Positions 1-9,722 of a DNA stretch of 51,012 bases are shown here, piece after piece. Both the position numbers and the translations under genes were made by a program. The first letter of the stretch is position 1. Every line of letters starts with the position of its first letter. Source of the DNA: CAJCBL01 sp035298965 (GTDB lineage: Bacteria; Verrucomicrobiota; Verrucomicrobiia; Opitutales; Opitutaceae). Under the pieces are notes generated by a model. The model did no database searches. It was given only the letters and a program-made list of their open reading frames with translations, and was not told where the DNA came from. Location: the NCBI GenBank assembly GCA_035298965.1, contig DATGXO010000080.1, forward strand, positions 1 to 51,012, in the 5' to 3' direction.

Positions 1-2
1 CC

Positions 3-1448
3 GCGCGCGAGCGCCGGATCGTGTTCATCGGCGACCACCAGCGCGTGAGCTGGACCGGCGCCCGCTTCGACCGGCCGTTGCCTGCTGGCATCGCGGTGGA
101 GTTCGCCCCGGTCGCCGCGCCGGTGACGGATCAGCTCGCGCTCGCGAAACCGACCGTGCGGCGCGACGCATCCGGCGCGCTCGTCGCCGAGGTGCAGGTG
201 ACGTCGTACGCCGCCGGCCCGGCGCGGCGCACGTTGCGCGTATTCGGGGAGGACAATCTCGCTGCGCTCGCCGAGTCCCCGGTGGCGCTCGCCGCAGGCG
301 AAATGCGGGCGGTGCAGTTCACGCTGCCGGCTGCGACGAAGGCGCGTTGGCTGCGGTTCGCGCTCGGGGAGGACAGCGCGTCGGCCGACGACACCGCCTA
401 CGCGCTCTGCCCGGAACCGCCGCCGAGGGGCGCGGCGGTGGTGTTGCTCGATCCGGCCCCGGCGGGCGGCGACGATTTCGTGGGAGCGGCCTTGGCGGCG
501 GCGGCCGAGGTGCCGCCCGGCTTCACGGTGCAGGCGCCGCCGGCCACTGCGTGGCCGTTGGTGAGCGTGGCACTGTTGCGCAACGCGGCTTCGTTCGAAG
601 GGGAGAAACGGCGGCGGCTCGACGCGTTTCTCGCCGCGGGTGGTCGCGGCCTCGTGCTGGTCGATGCGGCGATCGCGGCGACGCCGTGGTGGAAAGCCCA
701 TGGCATCGCGCTCTCGGCCGGCGACGAGGCGGTGCGGAAGTGGCGCGTGCGCGATTGGGCGCTCGATGAGCCGCTCGTCGCCGAGCAGGCGGAGAACGGC
801 CTGCGGACGTTGCTCGGCTGGGAATTTCGCCGTGGCTGGAAGCTCGGTCGCGGCGCGGCCGAGCCGCTCGCGTTCTGGCAGGACGACTCGGTGGCGATCG
901 GCACGGTGTCGGTCGGCGCCGGCCGGCTGGTCGTGTGCGGTTTCGCGGCGGATCGGCGCGACGGCGACTGGCCGATCGCGGGCGGATTCCTGCCGTTTCT
1001 CCACCGCACGCTGCGGTATCTCGCGACGCAACGTGCGGCTGAGGCGCCAACTCCCGCCATGCACGTGGGCGAGCCGATCACGTTGCCCGAGGGCGCCGGC
1101 GAATGGCGCGCCCTGGCCGGCCCCGCCGCCGCGATCCCCGCGACGACGGCGAGCGGCAGCATCACGCCGGCGCGGCCGGGCGTGTACACCTTCGCGCAGG
1201 GCGAGCACTCTCGCTTGTGGGCGGTGAACGTCGTGCCCGAGGAGAGCAATCTCGCTCCGTGGACGCAGGGGCAGCCGTGGCGGAATCTGGTGAACCCCGC
1301 GCGCCCGGCGGAGCAGGCGGAGTCCGAGCGCCGGGCGTTGGCGGCGGACGATGCCGAGCAGCGCAGCGGGCTGTGGTGGTGGTGCCTGGCGGCGATGGCG
1401 CTGGCGAGCTTGGTGGAGATCACGTTGGCGAACCGCACCGTGCGATGA
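3..1448 (+). CDS. BatA-like membrane protein, C-terminal part (5' end outside window)
   Basis: The frame is already open at the first bases, so only about 481 C-terminal residues are visible and the start is missing. The visible part looks like the periplasmic and C-terminal portion of BatA/vWA-type proteins. It has beta-rich segments, then an alpha/beta region of the glutamine-amidotransferase-like kind, then a single C-terminal membrane helix (about the last 25 residues, rich in Trp/Leu/Ala) ending in a short basic tail. Its TGA overlaps the next ATG by 4 bp, so translation is probably coupled. The family call is inferred mainly from the neighbours, and the function is unknown. Confidence 0.6.
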   Translation, partial: ARERRIVFIGDHQRVSWTGARFDRPLPAGIAVEFAPVAAPVTDQLALAKPTVRRDASGALVAEVQVTSYAAGPARRTLRVFGEDNLAALAESPVALAAGEMRAVQFTLPAATKARWLRFALGEDSASADDTAYALCPEPPPRGAAVVLLDPAPAGGDDFVGAALAAAAEVPPGFTVQAPPATAWPLVSVALLRNAASFEGEKRRRLDAFLAAGGRGLVLVDAAIAATPWWKAHGIALSAGDEAVRKWRVRDWALDEPLVAEQAENGLRTLLGWEFRRGWKLGRGAAEPLAFWQDDSVAIGTVSVGAGRLVVCGFAADRRDGDWPIAGGFLPFLHRTLRYLATQRAAEAPTPAMHVGEPITLPEGAGEWRALAGPAAAIPATTASGSITPARPGVYTFAQGEHSRLWAVNVVPEESNLAPWTQGQPWRNLVNPARPAEQAESERRALAADDAEQRSGLWWWCLAAMALASLVEITLANRTVR

Positions 1449-3814
1449 ATACGAGCGACCCGCATTCCCCCGAACACGCCCTGGCGCTGCTGCGTGTCAG
1501 CCACCGGCGGCGGCGACTGCTGCCGTTGTTGGTGGCGCTCACGTGCCTGTTGCTCGCGTGCTCGGCCGCGCTCGCCGAGGCGCGCGGAGTCGCGTGGCTC
1601 TCACCGCTGGCGGCGCCCGGGGCGGCGGCTGCGGGCGCGCTGGTGCTGATCTTCTGGTTGTGGAAAGTGCATGCGCTCCGCGCGGACGATGTCGCCAACG
1701 ACCTCGACCGTCGCTGGGCGTTGCAATCGCGCCTCGAGGCGTCACTCGAGCTCGAGGCCGCCGACTCGGAGCTGGCGAACCGCCAACGTGCCGACGCCGC
1801 GCAGCGCCTCGGCGCGCGGCCGCCGGTGCTCGGTCTGGCGTGGGGGACGACGTGGGCGTGCCTCTGGAGCGCGGGGACGCTGCTCGTGGTTTTGTTGCTC
1901 GCCGGAATCTTCGGCGCTGGCGGCGCTGCCGGCCGTGACGGAACTGCGAAATCCGCCGAGGCTAAAACGGAGCAGCAAAAGACGGAGACGCCCGCTGCGG
2001 CCGAGCAGAAGCCGCCGCCTCCACCGGCTCCCGAGGATTTGTCCGCCGAGATCCGCTGGCTCGAGCCCGAGAGCGAAATCAAAGCGACCGCGATCGAAGA
2101 GGTGTGGCTCAAGGCCGAGGCGGAGACGCGCAGCGGACTGCGCAATCTCACGCTTGAGGTGAATATCAACGGCGAGCGCCCGGTTTCGCTCCCGCTCGCT
2201 CCGGAGACCACGGCGCCGCTCGCCGCGCCCGGCGAGCACACGATCGAGCACGGACTGCTCCTCGATGAACTGCAGGTCCAGGAGTTCGACATTGTGAGCT
2301 ACCACCTGCGCGCGGAGGCGGTGAGCCGCACGTCCTCGCCGCCGCCGGTGCGTTCGCCGATCCAGTTCATCCAGATCCGGCCAGCACGAGAAGACATGAT
2401 GATGTGCAAAGACGGCGGCGGCGTCTCGCCGCTGGTCGAGGCGCTCCTCCGACTGAAAATCGGTCAGCTCCGCGCGCTCAAGGAGAACTTTGTGCTTACG
2501 AACGCCACCGTGGCGCGCACCAATCCTCTCTGGCTCGAGCACAACACCCGGGTCGCTGTGGAGCAGCGCGCGCTCGCCGACCAGACCGCCGAGCTGCGGA
2601 GGCTCTCGATCCAGGAGGAGGCGTCGGCGCATTTCGTGGCGCGACTGAGCGAGATCGATCCGCTCATGCGCGCCGCCGCCGATTCGCTCGATGCGCAGAT
2701 GAACGACGAGGGGCTCAAACAACAACAACAGGCGTTGGCGCTCCTCGTCGACTGCGAGCGCGAGATCCGCAAGGCGGCGGGCAGCGGCCAGCGGAAACTC
2801 GAGGATCCTTTCCGTGACAAGCAGAAGCTCGAGCTGCCGCCGCGCGATGCGACGCCGGCCGGGCAGATCGAGGAACTCGCGCAGCGTCAGGCGGAGCTCG
2901 TGGAAAATATGCGGCAGGACGGTGCGCCGGCGGAGCAATCATCCGCCACCCAGGGCGAGATCGCGCGGGAGGCGCGACAGATGGCGGGCAACTCCGAGCT
3001 GCCGGCCGAGGCCCGTAGCGCGCTCGAACGCGCCGCGGGAGCCGCCGAGCAATCTGCGCAACGCATGGCGTTGAACGATCCACGGCTGGCGCTGGCGGCG
3101 TCGGCCGAGGCGGAGAACGCGTTGCGCGAAGCGGCGCAGGAAATCGAGCGCGTCGGTCGCAGCGCCGCGTTGGCGACGCTTGAAGCGGAGCGCCGGGCGA
3201 TGAACGCCGCCGGCCGTGCGGGCTCCGCGGAGGAACGCGAAGCGGGACTGCGAGACACGGCAACCCGGCTTGCCGCCTCGGCGGCCGCGCAACAGCGGAC
3301 CGGTTCCGCCGCCGCGGCCGGGCAATTGGCCGGCGCCGCCGAAGCGGTGCATGCGGCGGCCGGCTCCGGACCGGGCGACGGCAAATGGGATCAGGCGGCG
3401 CAGCGTGCGGCCGAGGCGGAGAGCGCCCTCGGCCCGCGTGCGGAGACGATCCGCCGCGCGCTGCGGCAGCTCCAGCGCGGCCGGGTGGCACTGGAAAATG
3501 GTGACGCTGCCGCCGGCGTGGCGGAGGCGGAACTCGGGGCGCAATTGGCCGGCGCGCTGGTGCCCGATCCGGCGAGTCGCGCGCCAATGCGCGCGTTGAT
3601 GTCGGAGTTGCGCGGCGGCAAGGAAGCCGTGGCGTTGCTGCAGGCCGCGCCGCTGCTGATTGCGGAGGTCGAGGCGCTGCTCGGCAAACTGCAGGCGCAG
3701 GGCGATCGCGACGAACGCGTGCGACGCTACGATCCCGACGCGATCGATCCGGCGTACCGGCCGGCGGTGGAGCGGTATTTCGAGCGGCTCTCGCGTGAGG
3801 AGGGAAAACGATGA
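1445..3814 (+). CDS. Large membrane-anchored coiled-coil protein of the BatA/DUF4159 cluster (DUF4175-like)
   Basis: 789 residues from the ATG that overlaps the previous stop (ATGA); longer upstream extensions of the frame only shadow the previous gene. It has two N-terminal membrane helices (about residues 24-42 and 55-75) and a third near residues 135-155. A Lys/Glu/Pro-rich linker follows, then a beta-rich domain, then a long Ala/Glu/Gln/Arg-rich helical half predicted to form coiled coil (about residues 430-760). This layout matches DUF4175-type proteins found beside vWA genes. It probably sits in the inner membrane as a structural partner of the neighbouring vWA protein. No catalytic motif was seen. 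Confidence 0.6.
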   Translation: MNTSDPHSPEHALALLRVSHRRRRLLPLLVALTCLLLACSAALAEARGVAWLSPLAAPGAAAAGALVLIFWLWKVHALRADDVANDLDRRWALQSRLEASLELEAADSELANRQRADAAQRLGARPPVLGLAWGTTWACLWSAGTLLVVLLLAGIFGAGGAAGRDGTAKSAEAKTEQQKTETPAAAEQKPPPPPAPEDLSAEIRWLEPESEIKATAIEEVWLKAEAETRSGLRNLTLEVNINGERPVSLPLAPETTAPLAAPGEHTIEHGLLLDELQVQEFDIVSYHLRAEAVSRTSSPPPVRSPIQFIQIRPAREDMMMCKDGGGVSPLVEALLRLKIGQLRALKENFVLTNATVARTNPLWLEHNTRVAVEQRALADQTAELRRLSIQEEASAHFVARLSEIDPLMRAAADSLDAQMNDEGLKQQQQALALLVDCEREIRKAAGSGQRKLEDPFRDKQKLELPPRDATPAGQIEELAQRQAELVENMRQDGAPAEQSSATQGEIAREARQMAGNSELPAEARSALERAAGAAEQSAQRMALNDPRLALAASAEAENALREAAQEIERVGRSAALATLEAERRAMNAAGRAGSAEEREAGLRDTATRLAASAAAQQRTGSAAAAGQLAGAAEAVHAAAGSGPGDGKWDQAAQRAAEAESALGPRAETIRRALRQLQRGRVALENGDAAAGVAEAELGAQLAGALVPDPASRAPMRALMSELRGGKEAVALLQAAPLLIAEVEALLGKLQAQGDRDERVRRYDPDAIDPAYRPAVERYFERLSREEGKR

Positions 3815-6150
3815 TCGCCGACTGGCTCGCGCAGCAATTGGCGCCCGGACGCGACGTCGTGTGGACGTTTGGCGGCCCGCTGGCGAAACTCGCGCCGGAC
3901 ACCGCGTGGTCGCTTCTGCTCGGCGTGGCGGTGGCGGGCGTGCTGGCGATCGGACTGAGTTACGCGCGGGCGCTCGTGCGGCCGGCGCGGCTCGCGCGCG
4001 GCGTGCTGGCGGCGCTGCGCTGCGCGTTATGGCTGGCGCTGCTGGTGGCGCTCGCGGGACCGACGCTCGTGGAGCGGAAGCTGGCCGAACCGCCGGCGCC
4101 GCGGCCGCTGGCGGTATTGGTCGACCGGAGCGGCAGCATGGTCGCGCGCGACTACCGCGGGCAGACGCGGATCGACGAGGCGCTGCGGCGCTGGCGGAAA
4201 CTCGCGCCGGCGGCGGCCGCGCTGGGCGAGCCGAAGTGTTTCGCGTTCTCCGAGCAACTCGCCGAGACGGCCGGCGCGGAGCAGGCGCCCGCGGAGCTGG
4301 CGGCAGGAAACACGCGGTTGTTCGGCGCCCTGCAGGAGGTGCTCGCGCGCGCGCCGGTGGGCGGCTGGGGCGGCATCGTGGCGCTCACCGACGGTCTCGA
4401 GACCGTGGAGACCGAGACCGCCGAGCCGCTGCGCGCGACGACGCGGGCGGCGGTGGCTGCGGGCACGCCGCTGCATTTCGTGGTCGGCCGGAATGCGGAG
4501 CAGAAGGCCCGCGCCTTCTTCGTCTGGCGCGAGGCGAACGCGCCGGAGCAGGTGCCGCCGAAATCGACGTTCACCCTCACGCTCACGGCGGAGAGTTTCC
4601 AGTTCGCGCCGCGCGAGTGGCCGGTGCGAGTGACGGTTGGCGGGCGGGCCGTCGACGCGCCCGCGTTGTTCGTGAACGCCGGCCATCGCACGGCGCTCTG
4701 GCAGACGGAGATCCGGGCGGAGACGCCGGGGCCGCTGCCGATTCTCGTCGAGGCCGGCGAAGGGGAAAATCGGAGTCGCGTGCGCCTCGAGGTGGAAGTC
4801 GGCCAGCCGGCGCACCCGACGCGCGTGCTGTACTACGAGGGCGCGCCCGACTGGAGCCGGCGTTTTCTCGCCGACATCCTGCGGCGCGATCCGGCCTTCG
4901 AGTTTTCGTCGATATCGCGCATCCTCGCGAACGGCCGCGTGATGATCGGCTCGCAGGGCGCGCCCCGTGTGTTGCCGGCGAATGCGGCGGGCTTTGGCAA
5001 CGTCGACCTGCTCATCCTCGCCAACCTGTCCGCGGCCGAGACGACCGAGGCGCAACAGCGCGCGGTGGCGGAGTGGGTGGGGAAGGGCGGGGCGTTGTTG
5101 TTTCTCGCGCCGGATGAGCGCGGGGCGACGGATTTCGCGGGGAGTGAGCTCGAGCGGTTGTTCCCGGTGCGGTTCGCGCCCCCGCCGGCGCCGATGGTCG
5201 AGGACGCGGCGACGATCGTCTTCCGGCAGCAGATGTGGCGACTCGGCTCCTCGAATGCGGCGGCGGAGACGCGGTTCGCCCGCGATGTGCTCCAGGAGCG
5301 CGCGCAGCCGGAGTTGCTGCGGTTCGCCTGGGAACCGCGCGGGCGCGAGCTCTTCGCGGAGGACGGCGAGCTGGTGTCACCGATTTTCCATACTTACGCG
5401 CCCGTGGCGGCGGTGAAGCCCGGCGCCGAGGTGCTCGCCCGGCATCCGCGCGAGACGATCCCCGGGTCGAGCGAGCGCGCGGTGCTGCTGGCGTTGCAGC
5501 GCTACGGCCGCGGCCAAGTGGCGGTGCTCGCGTGCGACGCGCTCTGGCGCTGGAAGCTGCAGGAGCCGAGCGGCGCGCGCACCGTGGAGCTGTTCTGGCA
5601 GCATCTGCTCGCGTGGCTCGGCCGCGACGCGCAACCCGGTTCGGGCCTGAGCTTCCCTCGCGCACCGCTATCGGCGGAGGTCGGTGCGGAGGTGCTCGTC
5701 GAAGTTGCCGGGCGCGACGCTCCGCCGGCGGGGTTGCGCGTGAATTCCGGCGAAGGCCGGGCGGACACGCTCACGCCGGAGCGCGCGGAAGGAAACTCGG
5801 CGTTCTTCCGCTGGAAGCCGTCGCGTGCGGGACTGTGGGCCCTCGAAGCGTGGACGACCGACGGCGCGCAGGCGCAGCACTGGGTCGATGTGCGCGCGGT
5901 GACGACGGGCCCGACCGGCGAGAACTCCGGTTTGCCGCCGAATCTCGGCACGCTCGAGCTGCTCGCGGGCCAGACCGGCGGCGCGGTGCTCGGGGAGACA
6001 GCGCCCGCCGCGTGGAACGAGGGTCGCGTCGCGCCGCAGATCGTGGCGGAGCGCCAGGTGGCGCTGTGGCACCGGCCGGCATTTTTCGCGCTGCTGCTCG
6101 GGCTGTTTGCGGCCGAGTTGTTGCTGCGCCGTGTTTTCCGCCTGCTCTGA
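3811..6150 (+). CDS. Membrane vWA-domain protein with glutamine-amidotransferase-like region
   Basis: 779 residues; the start overlaps the previous stop by 4 bp (ATGA). Two N-terminal membrane helices (about residues 30-52 and 67-90) precede a von Willebrand A domain. Its metal-binding MIDAS motif DRSGSM starts at D105, with a later TDG motif near residue 193. The middle part (from about residue 330, starting VLYYEGAPDW) resembles the Rossmann-like domain common in BatA-type proteins. A final membrane helix is followed by a basic end (LLLRRVFRLL). In this family the vWA domain lies in the periplasm and is thought to mediate metal-dependent protein contacts. The exact role is unknown. Confidence 0.75.
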   Translation: MIADWLAQQLAPGRDVVWTFGGPLAKLAPDTAWSLLLGVAVAGVLAIGLSYARALVRPARLARGVLAALRCALWLALLVALAGPTLVERKLAEPPAPRPLAVLVDRSGSMVARDYRGQTRIDEALRRWRKLAPAAAALGEPKCFAFSEQLAETAGAEQAPAELAAGNTRLFGALQEVLARAPVGGWGGIVALTDGLETVETETAEPLRATTRAAVAAGTPLHFVVGRNAEQKARAFFVWREANAPEQVPPKSTFTLTLTAESFQFAPREWPVRVTVGGRAVDAPALFVNAGHRTALWQTEIRAETPGPLPILVEAGEGENRSRVRLEVEVGQPAHPTRVLYYEGAPDWSRRFLADILRRDPAFEFSSISRILANGRVMIGSQGAPRVLPANAAGFGNVDLLILANLSAAETTEAQQRAVAEWVGKGGALLFLAPDERGATDFAGSELERLFPVRFAPPPAPMVEDAATIVFRQQMWRLGSSNAAAETRFARDVLQERAQPELLRFAWEPRGRELFAEDGELVSPIFHTYAPVAAVKPGAEVLARHPRETIPGSSERAVLLALQRYGRGQVAVLACDALWRWKLQEPSGARTVELFWQHLLAWLGRDAQPGSGLSFPRAPLSAEVGAEVLVEVAGRDAPPAGLRVNSGEGRADTLTPERAEGNSAFFRWKPSRAGLWALEAWTTDGAQAQHWVDVRAVTTGPTGENSGLPPNLGTLELLAGQTGGAVLGETAPAAWNEGRVAPQIVAERQVALWHRPAFFALLLGLFAAELLLRRVFRLL

Positions 6151-6162
6151 TTTTCGCCAACG

Positions 6163-6903
6163 ATGAACCGCCGCCGTTTCCTCCCGTTCCTGTTCGCCGC
6201 TGCCGCTGCAGCGACCGTCTGGCCCGTCGCCGAGCTCGCGGCCGAGACCGAGAAGGTGGCGCCGCAGCAGACGTGGGCGCGGCTGCGCTTTCGCGCCGAG
6301 CGCAATGACGATGACGACTGGAACGTGCACCCGAACGCCGACCTCAATCTGATCGAGGTGATCAACCGCAACACCACTCTCAACGTGGAGCCGAAGTGGT
6401 ACGTGGCGGATGTGGCGAGCCTCGAGGAGATGGTGCAGCACCCGTTTCTCTTCATGCATGCGGAGTTGCCGCCGACATTGTCCGACGCGGAGCGCGCAAA
6501 CCTGCGCGAGTACCTGTTGCGCGGCGGATTCCTCTTTGCCGAGGACTGTGTGAACGGCAAGGGGCGGACCGCGGGCTGGCCGAACAACGGCGACGTGTTC
6601 TTCCAGCGGATGCGGAAGGAGCTGCCGCGCATCGTTCCGGAGGCGAAGTTCGAACTGCTCCCGAACAGTCACCCGATTTTCCACAACGTCTTCGGGTTCA
6701 AGGACGGCATGCCGCGGATGCAGGGGCGCAGCTCCGGACTGTGGGCGCTCACGCTCAACGGGCGCGTGCTCGCGCTGCTCAGCCCGTGCGACATCCACTG
6801 CGGCTGGGCCAACGGCGACCAGTGGTTCCACCCCGGCGCCGCAGCCATCGCGCTGCGCATGGGCGTGAACATCTACGTGTTCGCGATGACGCAGGGCGAG
6901 TGA
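6163..6903 (+). CDS. DUF4159 family exported protein with Tat-type signal
   Basis: 246 residues. The N-terminus NRRRFLPF followed by an Ala-rich stretch fits a twin-arginine signal (RRxFL), so export of a folded protein is likely. The mature part carries features of DUF4159, including LRGGFLFAEDC near residue 125 and a C-terminal HPGAAAIALRMG segment. DUF4159 proteins habitually accompany BatA/vWA membrane operons, as here: the gene starts 12 bp after the vWA gene and is probably last in that operon. The biochemical function of the domain is not established. Confidence 0.72.
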   Translation: MNRRRFLPFLFAAAAAATVWPVAELAAETEKVAPQQTWARLRFRAERNDDDDWNVHPNADLNLIEVINRNTTLNVEPKWYVADVASLEEMVQHPFLFMHAELPPTLSDAERANLREYLLRGGFLFAEDCVNGKGRTAGWPNNGDVFFQRMRKELPRIVPEAKFELLPNSHPIFHNVFGFKDGMPRMQGRSSGLWALTLNGRVLALLSPCDIHCGWANGDQWFHPGAAAIALRMGVNIYVFAMTQGE

Positions 6904-6954
6904 CGGCCGCTGGCGTGGCGCGTGCTGGAGGGTCGGTGAACGCCGCCGGGGCGG

Positions 6955-8883
6955 ATGCGCCGCGCGGCGAGTCGTCCCTTGCTCCACGCCACACTTTTCA
7001 CCGTCGCCGTCGCGCTGCTCAGCACCGCGCTGATCCTGCCGCCCGGAATTGCGCTCGGGTGGTTGCTCGCGCGCCGGCGTTGGCCGGGGAAGACCGTGGT
7101 CGAGACGTTGGTCGCGTTGCCTCTGGTGATTCCGCCGGTGGCGACAGGTTTGATCCTGCTGAAACTCTGCGGGCGCCACGGACCGCTGGGTGCGGCTTGG
7201 CGCGCGGTGTTCGGCGGCGACATCGTGTTCACCTGGAAGGCGGTGGTTGTGGCGACGGCGGCGATGTCGCTCCCGTTGCTCGTCCGCGCCGTGCGCGTGG
7301 CGTTCGAGGAGGTGCCGGAGCGTCTGGAGAACGTGGCGCGCACGCTCGGCGCGGGACGGTGGCGCGTATTTTTCGCGGTCACGTTGCCGCTCGCGCGACG
7401 CGGCCTCGCGGCGGGCACCGTGCTGGCGTTCGCGCGCGCTCTCGGCGAGTTCGGCGCGACGGTGATGCTCGCCGGCATGATTCCCGGCGAGACGATGACG
7501 CTCGCGCTCGGGATCTACCACGAGGTGCAGCTCGGGCACGACGATGCGGCACTGGCGTTGGTCGGCGTGTCGGCGTTGCTTGCGTTCGGCGCGGTGGCGA
7601 CGAGCGAATGGATGCTGAAAGGAGGCGAGAGGCGACGGGCGCGAGGCGACCGGACGGAACGCGATGCTGCTCAGGCGATCGCCGCAGCGGATAGCCCCGG
7701 TGTGACGGCGCTGGCGATGTCCGTTTCCCCTCCGGCCGGTGCTGCGCCGCGCGAAAGATTGACGGCGCCGGCGAGTGACGCCCTTGCGGGGGCGTTGGCC
7801 GGTTACGAACTGGTGCTCGAGGGCGTGCGCTGGGCGGAGGGCCCGTTTTCACTCGAGGTGACGGCGAAGCTCGCCGGCGGGGCGACAGGGCTGTTCGGCC
7901 CGTCAGGCTCGGGGAAATCGACGTTGGTTGAGCTTGTCGCCGGACTGCGGCGACCGGAGGCGGGACGAATCGCGCTGGGCGAGACGGTGTTGGTCGATGT
8001 CGCCGCCGGCGTGTTCCTGCCGGCGGAGGAGCGGCGGATCGGCTTCGTGCCGCAGGACGGCGCGTTGTTCCCGCACCTGAGCGTCGAAGGAAATCTGCGT
8101 TTTGCGGAGCGCCGCGCGCCAGCGGAGGGGAGGACAGCGCGCCGCGCGCAGGTGTGCGCGTTGCTCGGGATCGAAGGGTTGTTGGCGCGTCCGGTGGCGG
8201 GGCTCTCGGGCGGTGAGCGGCAACGCGTCGCGCTGGCGCGGGCGCTCGTGTCGGCGCCGCGGCTCTTGTTGCTCGACGAGCCGCTGGCCGCTCTCGACGC
8301 GGCGCGCAAGGAAACCGTGCTGCCATACCTGCGGCGCGTGCGGGACGCGCTCGGGATTCCGATGCTGTTCGTAAGCCACGCGCGCGACGAGGTGGTGGCG
8401 CTTTGCGGCGAACTCGTGGTGATCGATGGCGGCCGTTTGCTGCAACACGGTGCCGTGGCGGAGGTTTTCCGGAGGCCAGCGAACGATCTCGTCGCGCGAA
8501 TCGTCGGCGTGGAGACGATCCTTCCCGGTCGCCTGCTCGGCGGGGAAGGCCGACTCGCGGTGGTCGAGGTGGGCGGGGTGCGAGTGCACGGGCTCGCCGA
8601 TCGGCTCGCGGACGGAACGGAGCATGTGCTCGCGAGCATTCGGGCGGAGGATGTGCTGTTGATGCGCGAGGCCGTCGCGGACGGCGCGAGCGCGCGCAAC
8701 CGCTGGCGGGCTCGCGTGCAGTCGCTCGTCGACGAAGGTGCGCTCGTACGGGTGGAGCTGGATTGCGGTTTTCCGCTGGTTGCGCGGCTGACGCGGCAAG
8801 CGGCCGGCGAGTTGATGCTGGAGCCTGGCGCGGTGGTGCTCGCGTTGGTGAAGGCCCCGAACGTGCATCTCGTCGCGCGTTGA
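6955..8883 (+). CDS. modBC: Fused molybdate ABC transporter, ModB permease plus ModC ATPase
   Basis: 642 residues. Residues 1 to about 215 form a ModB-type permease with several membrane helices and the EAA-like loop ending in ARALGEFGATVMLAGMIPG. A low-complexity linker (about 222-285) leads into a ModC ATPase. The ATPase has Walker A GPSGSGKST (315-323), signature LSGGERQR (417-424) and Walker B LLLLDEP with D441/E442. A C-terminal MOP/TOBE-like regulatory domain follows (about 525-642). The protein should import molybdate for FeMo-cofactor, which fits its place about 2 kb before nifH. No modA binding-protein gene is in the window. The upstream frame closes at a stop before base 6955, so this start is the first available. 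Confidence 0.87.
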   Translation: MRRAASRPLLHATLFTVAVALLSTALILPPGIALGWLLARRRWPGKTVVETLVALPLVIPPVATGLILLKLCGRHGPLGAAWRAVFGGDIVFTWKAVVVATAAMSLPLLVRAVRVAFEEVPERLENVARTLGAGRWRVFFAVTLPLARRGLAAGTVLAFARALGEFGATVMLAGMIPGETMTLALGIYHEVQLGHDDAALALVGVSALLAFGAVATSEWMLKGGERRRARGDRTERDAAQAIAAADSPGVTALAMSVSPPAGAAPRERLTAPASDALAGALAGYELVLEGVRWAEGPFSLEVTAKLAGGATGLFGPSGSGKSTLVELVAGLRRPEAGRIALGETVLVDVAAGVFLPAEERRIGFVPQDGALFPHLSVEGNLRFAERRAPAEGRTARRAQVCALLGIEGLLARPVAGLSGGERQRVALARALVSAPRLLLLDEPLAALDAARKETVLPYLRRVRDALGIPMLFVSHARDEVVALCGELVVIDGGRLLQHGAVAEVFRRPANDLVARIVGVETILPGRLLGGEGRLAVVEVGGVRVHGLADRLADGTEHVLASIRAEDVLLMREAVADGASARNRWRARVQSLVDEGALVRVELDCGFPLVARLTRQAAGELMLEPGAVVLALVKAPNVHLVAR

Positions 8884-8924
8884 GCATTCCGGGCGGCGAC
8901 GGAGGGGGGGACGGCGTGCGGATC

Positions 8925-9722
8925 CTAGAACCGCAGTGGCTTCACGCGGTATTCGCCGCCGAGGACGAGGTACTCGGATTCGCCCTCGAGCAGGTGGCGC
9001 GGCAGCAGGCCGCTGAAGAAGACGATCTTTGCGAGCGGCACGCGCACCTCCCAGACTGAGGAGCCGAACTCCCACGCGACCTCGCGGTCGCAGGTGAACG
9101 AGCTGAGGTTGTTCAACCGGATGACGGAGAGGGCGGCGCCGGTGTCGCCCTGAATCGAGTACTCGGCAGGATCGTGGGTGCCGCGGTAGAGCGTGAGGTG
9201 GCTCGAGCCCGGGTGGCGGCGGGCGAGCTCGTCCTGGCAGAACGTGTAGAGCAGATCGAGTTGCATGGCCACGCCGATGGTCTGGGCGGCGCCCTTCATG
9301 CGATCGGCGGCATATTTCTCGCGCGCGGCCGGATCGCTGGCGAGCAGGCCGCCGTGATAGGTGGCGCGCAGGCCGAAGCGGCTTTCGACCCAAGCTTTGA
9401 GCACGGCGCCGGCGTGACCGTTGCTGTCGGCGCCCCAGTTCGCGAGAAACCGCAGGTAGCTGTGACGGAGGCTCGCGCGTGCGGACGCCTCGTGCTGTTT
9501 CCACTCGTGCAGGCGGAACTTCACGGAAACGTAGTCGTGGAAAACCTCGCCGCGCTGCGCGGGATCGGGCGTGGCGGCTAGCAGAGCGAAAAGGCGTTTG
9601 TCGGTCGCGCGGGCGCCGTCGATCTCGAGCGGCTCGGGCGACTCCTGAAACTCGCGCGAGCCGATGACCCAGGGCGGGAGATTGCAGCGGCAAAAGCTGG
9701 TGGGCGGTGCGCCGGAGTTCAT
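8925..9722 (-). CDS. draT: NAD(+)-dinitrogen-reductase ADP-ribosyltransferase (DraT)
   Basis: 265 residues. DraT uses NAD+ to ADP-ribosylate one arginine of NifH and so switches nitrogenase off. Recognisable features are the N-terminal segment CRCNLPPWVIGS (11-22), the LTLYRG strand with R180, the NNLSSF motif (S207/S208) and the ESE triplet E248-E250. Together these form an R-S-E type ADP-ribosyltransferase site. The ATG overlaps the stop of draG by 4 bp, so the two are probably translated together. The target in this cluster would be NifH Arg97. Homology is clear by motif reading; activity is inferred. Confidence 0.92.
   Translation of the reverse strand: MNSGAPPTSFCRCNLPPWVIGSREFQESPEPLEIDGARATDKRLFALLAATPDPAQRGEVFHDYVSVKFRLHEWKQHEASARASLRHSYLRFLANWGADSNGHAGAVLKAWVESRFGLRATYHGGLLASDPAAREKYAADRMKGAAQTIGVAMQLDLLYTFCQDELARRHPGSSHLTLYRGTHDPAEYSIQGDTGAALSVIRLNNLSSFTCDREVAWEFGSSVWEVRVPLAKIVFFSGLLPRHLLEGESEYLVLGGEYRVKPLRF

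Noticed and set aside
5668..7539. A 623-codon minus-strand frame
   Set aside because: It lies across the vWA, DUF4159 and modBC genes and has Arg/His/Gln-rich shadow composition.
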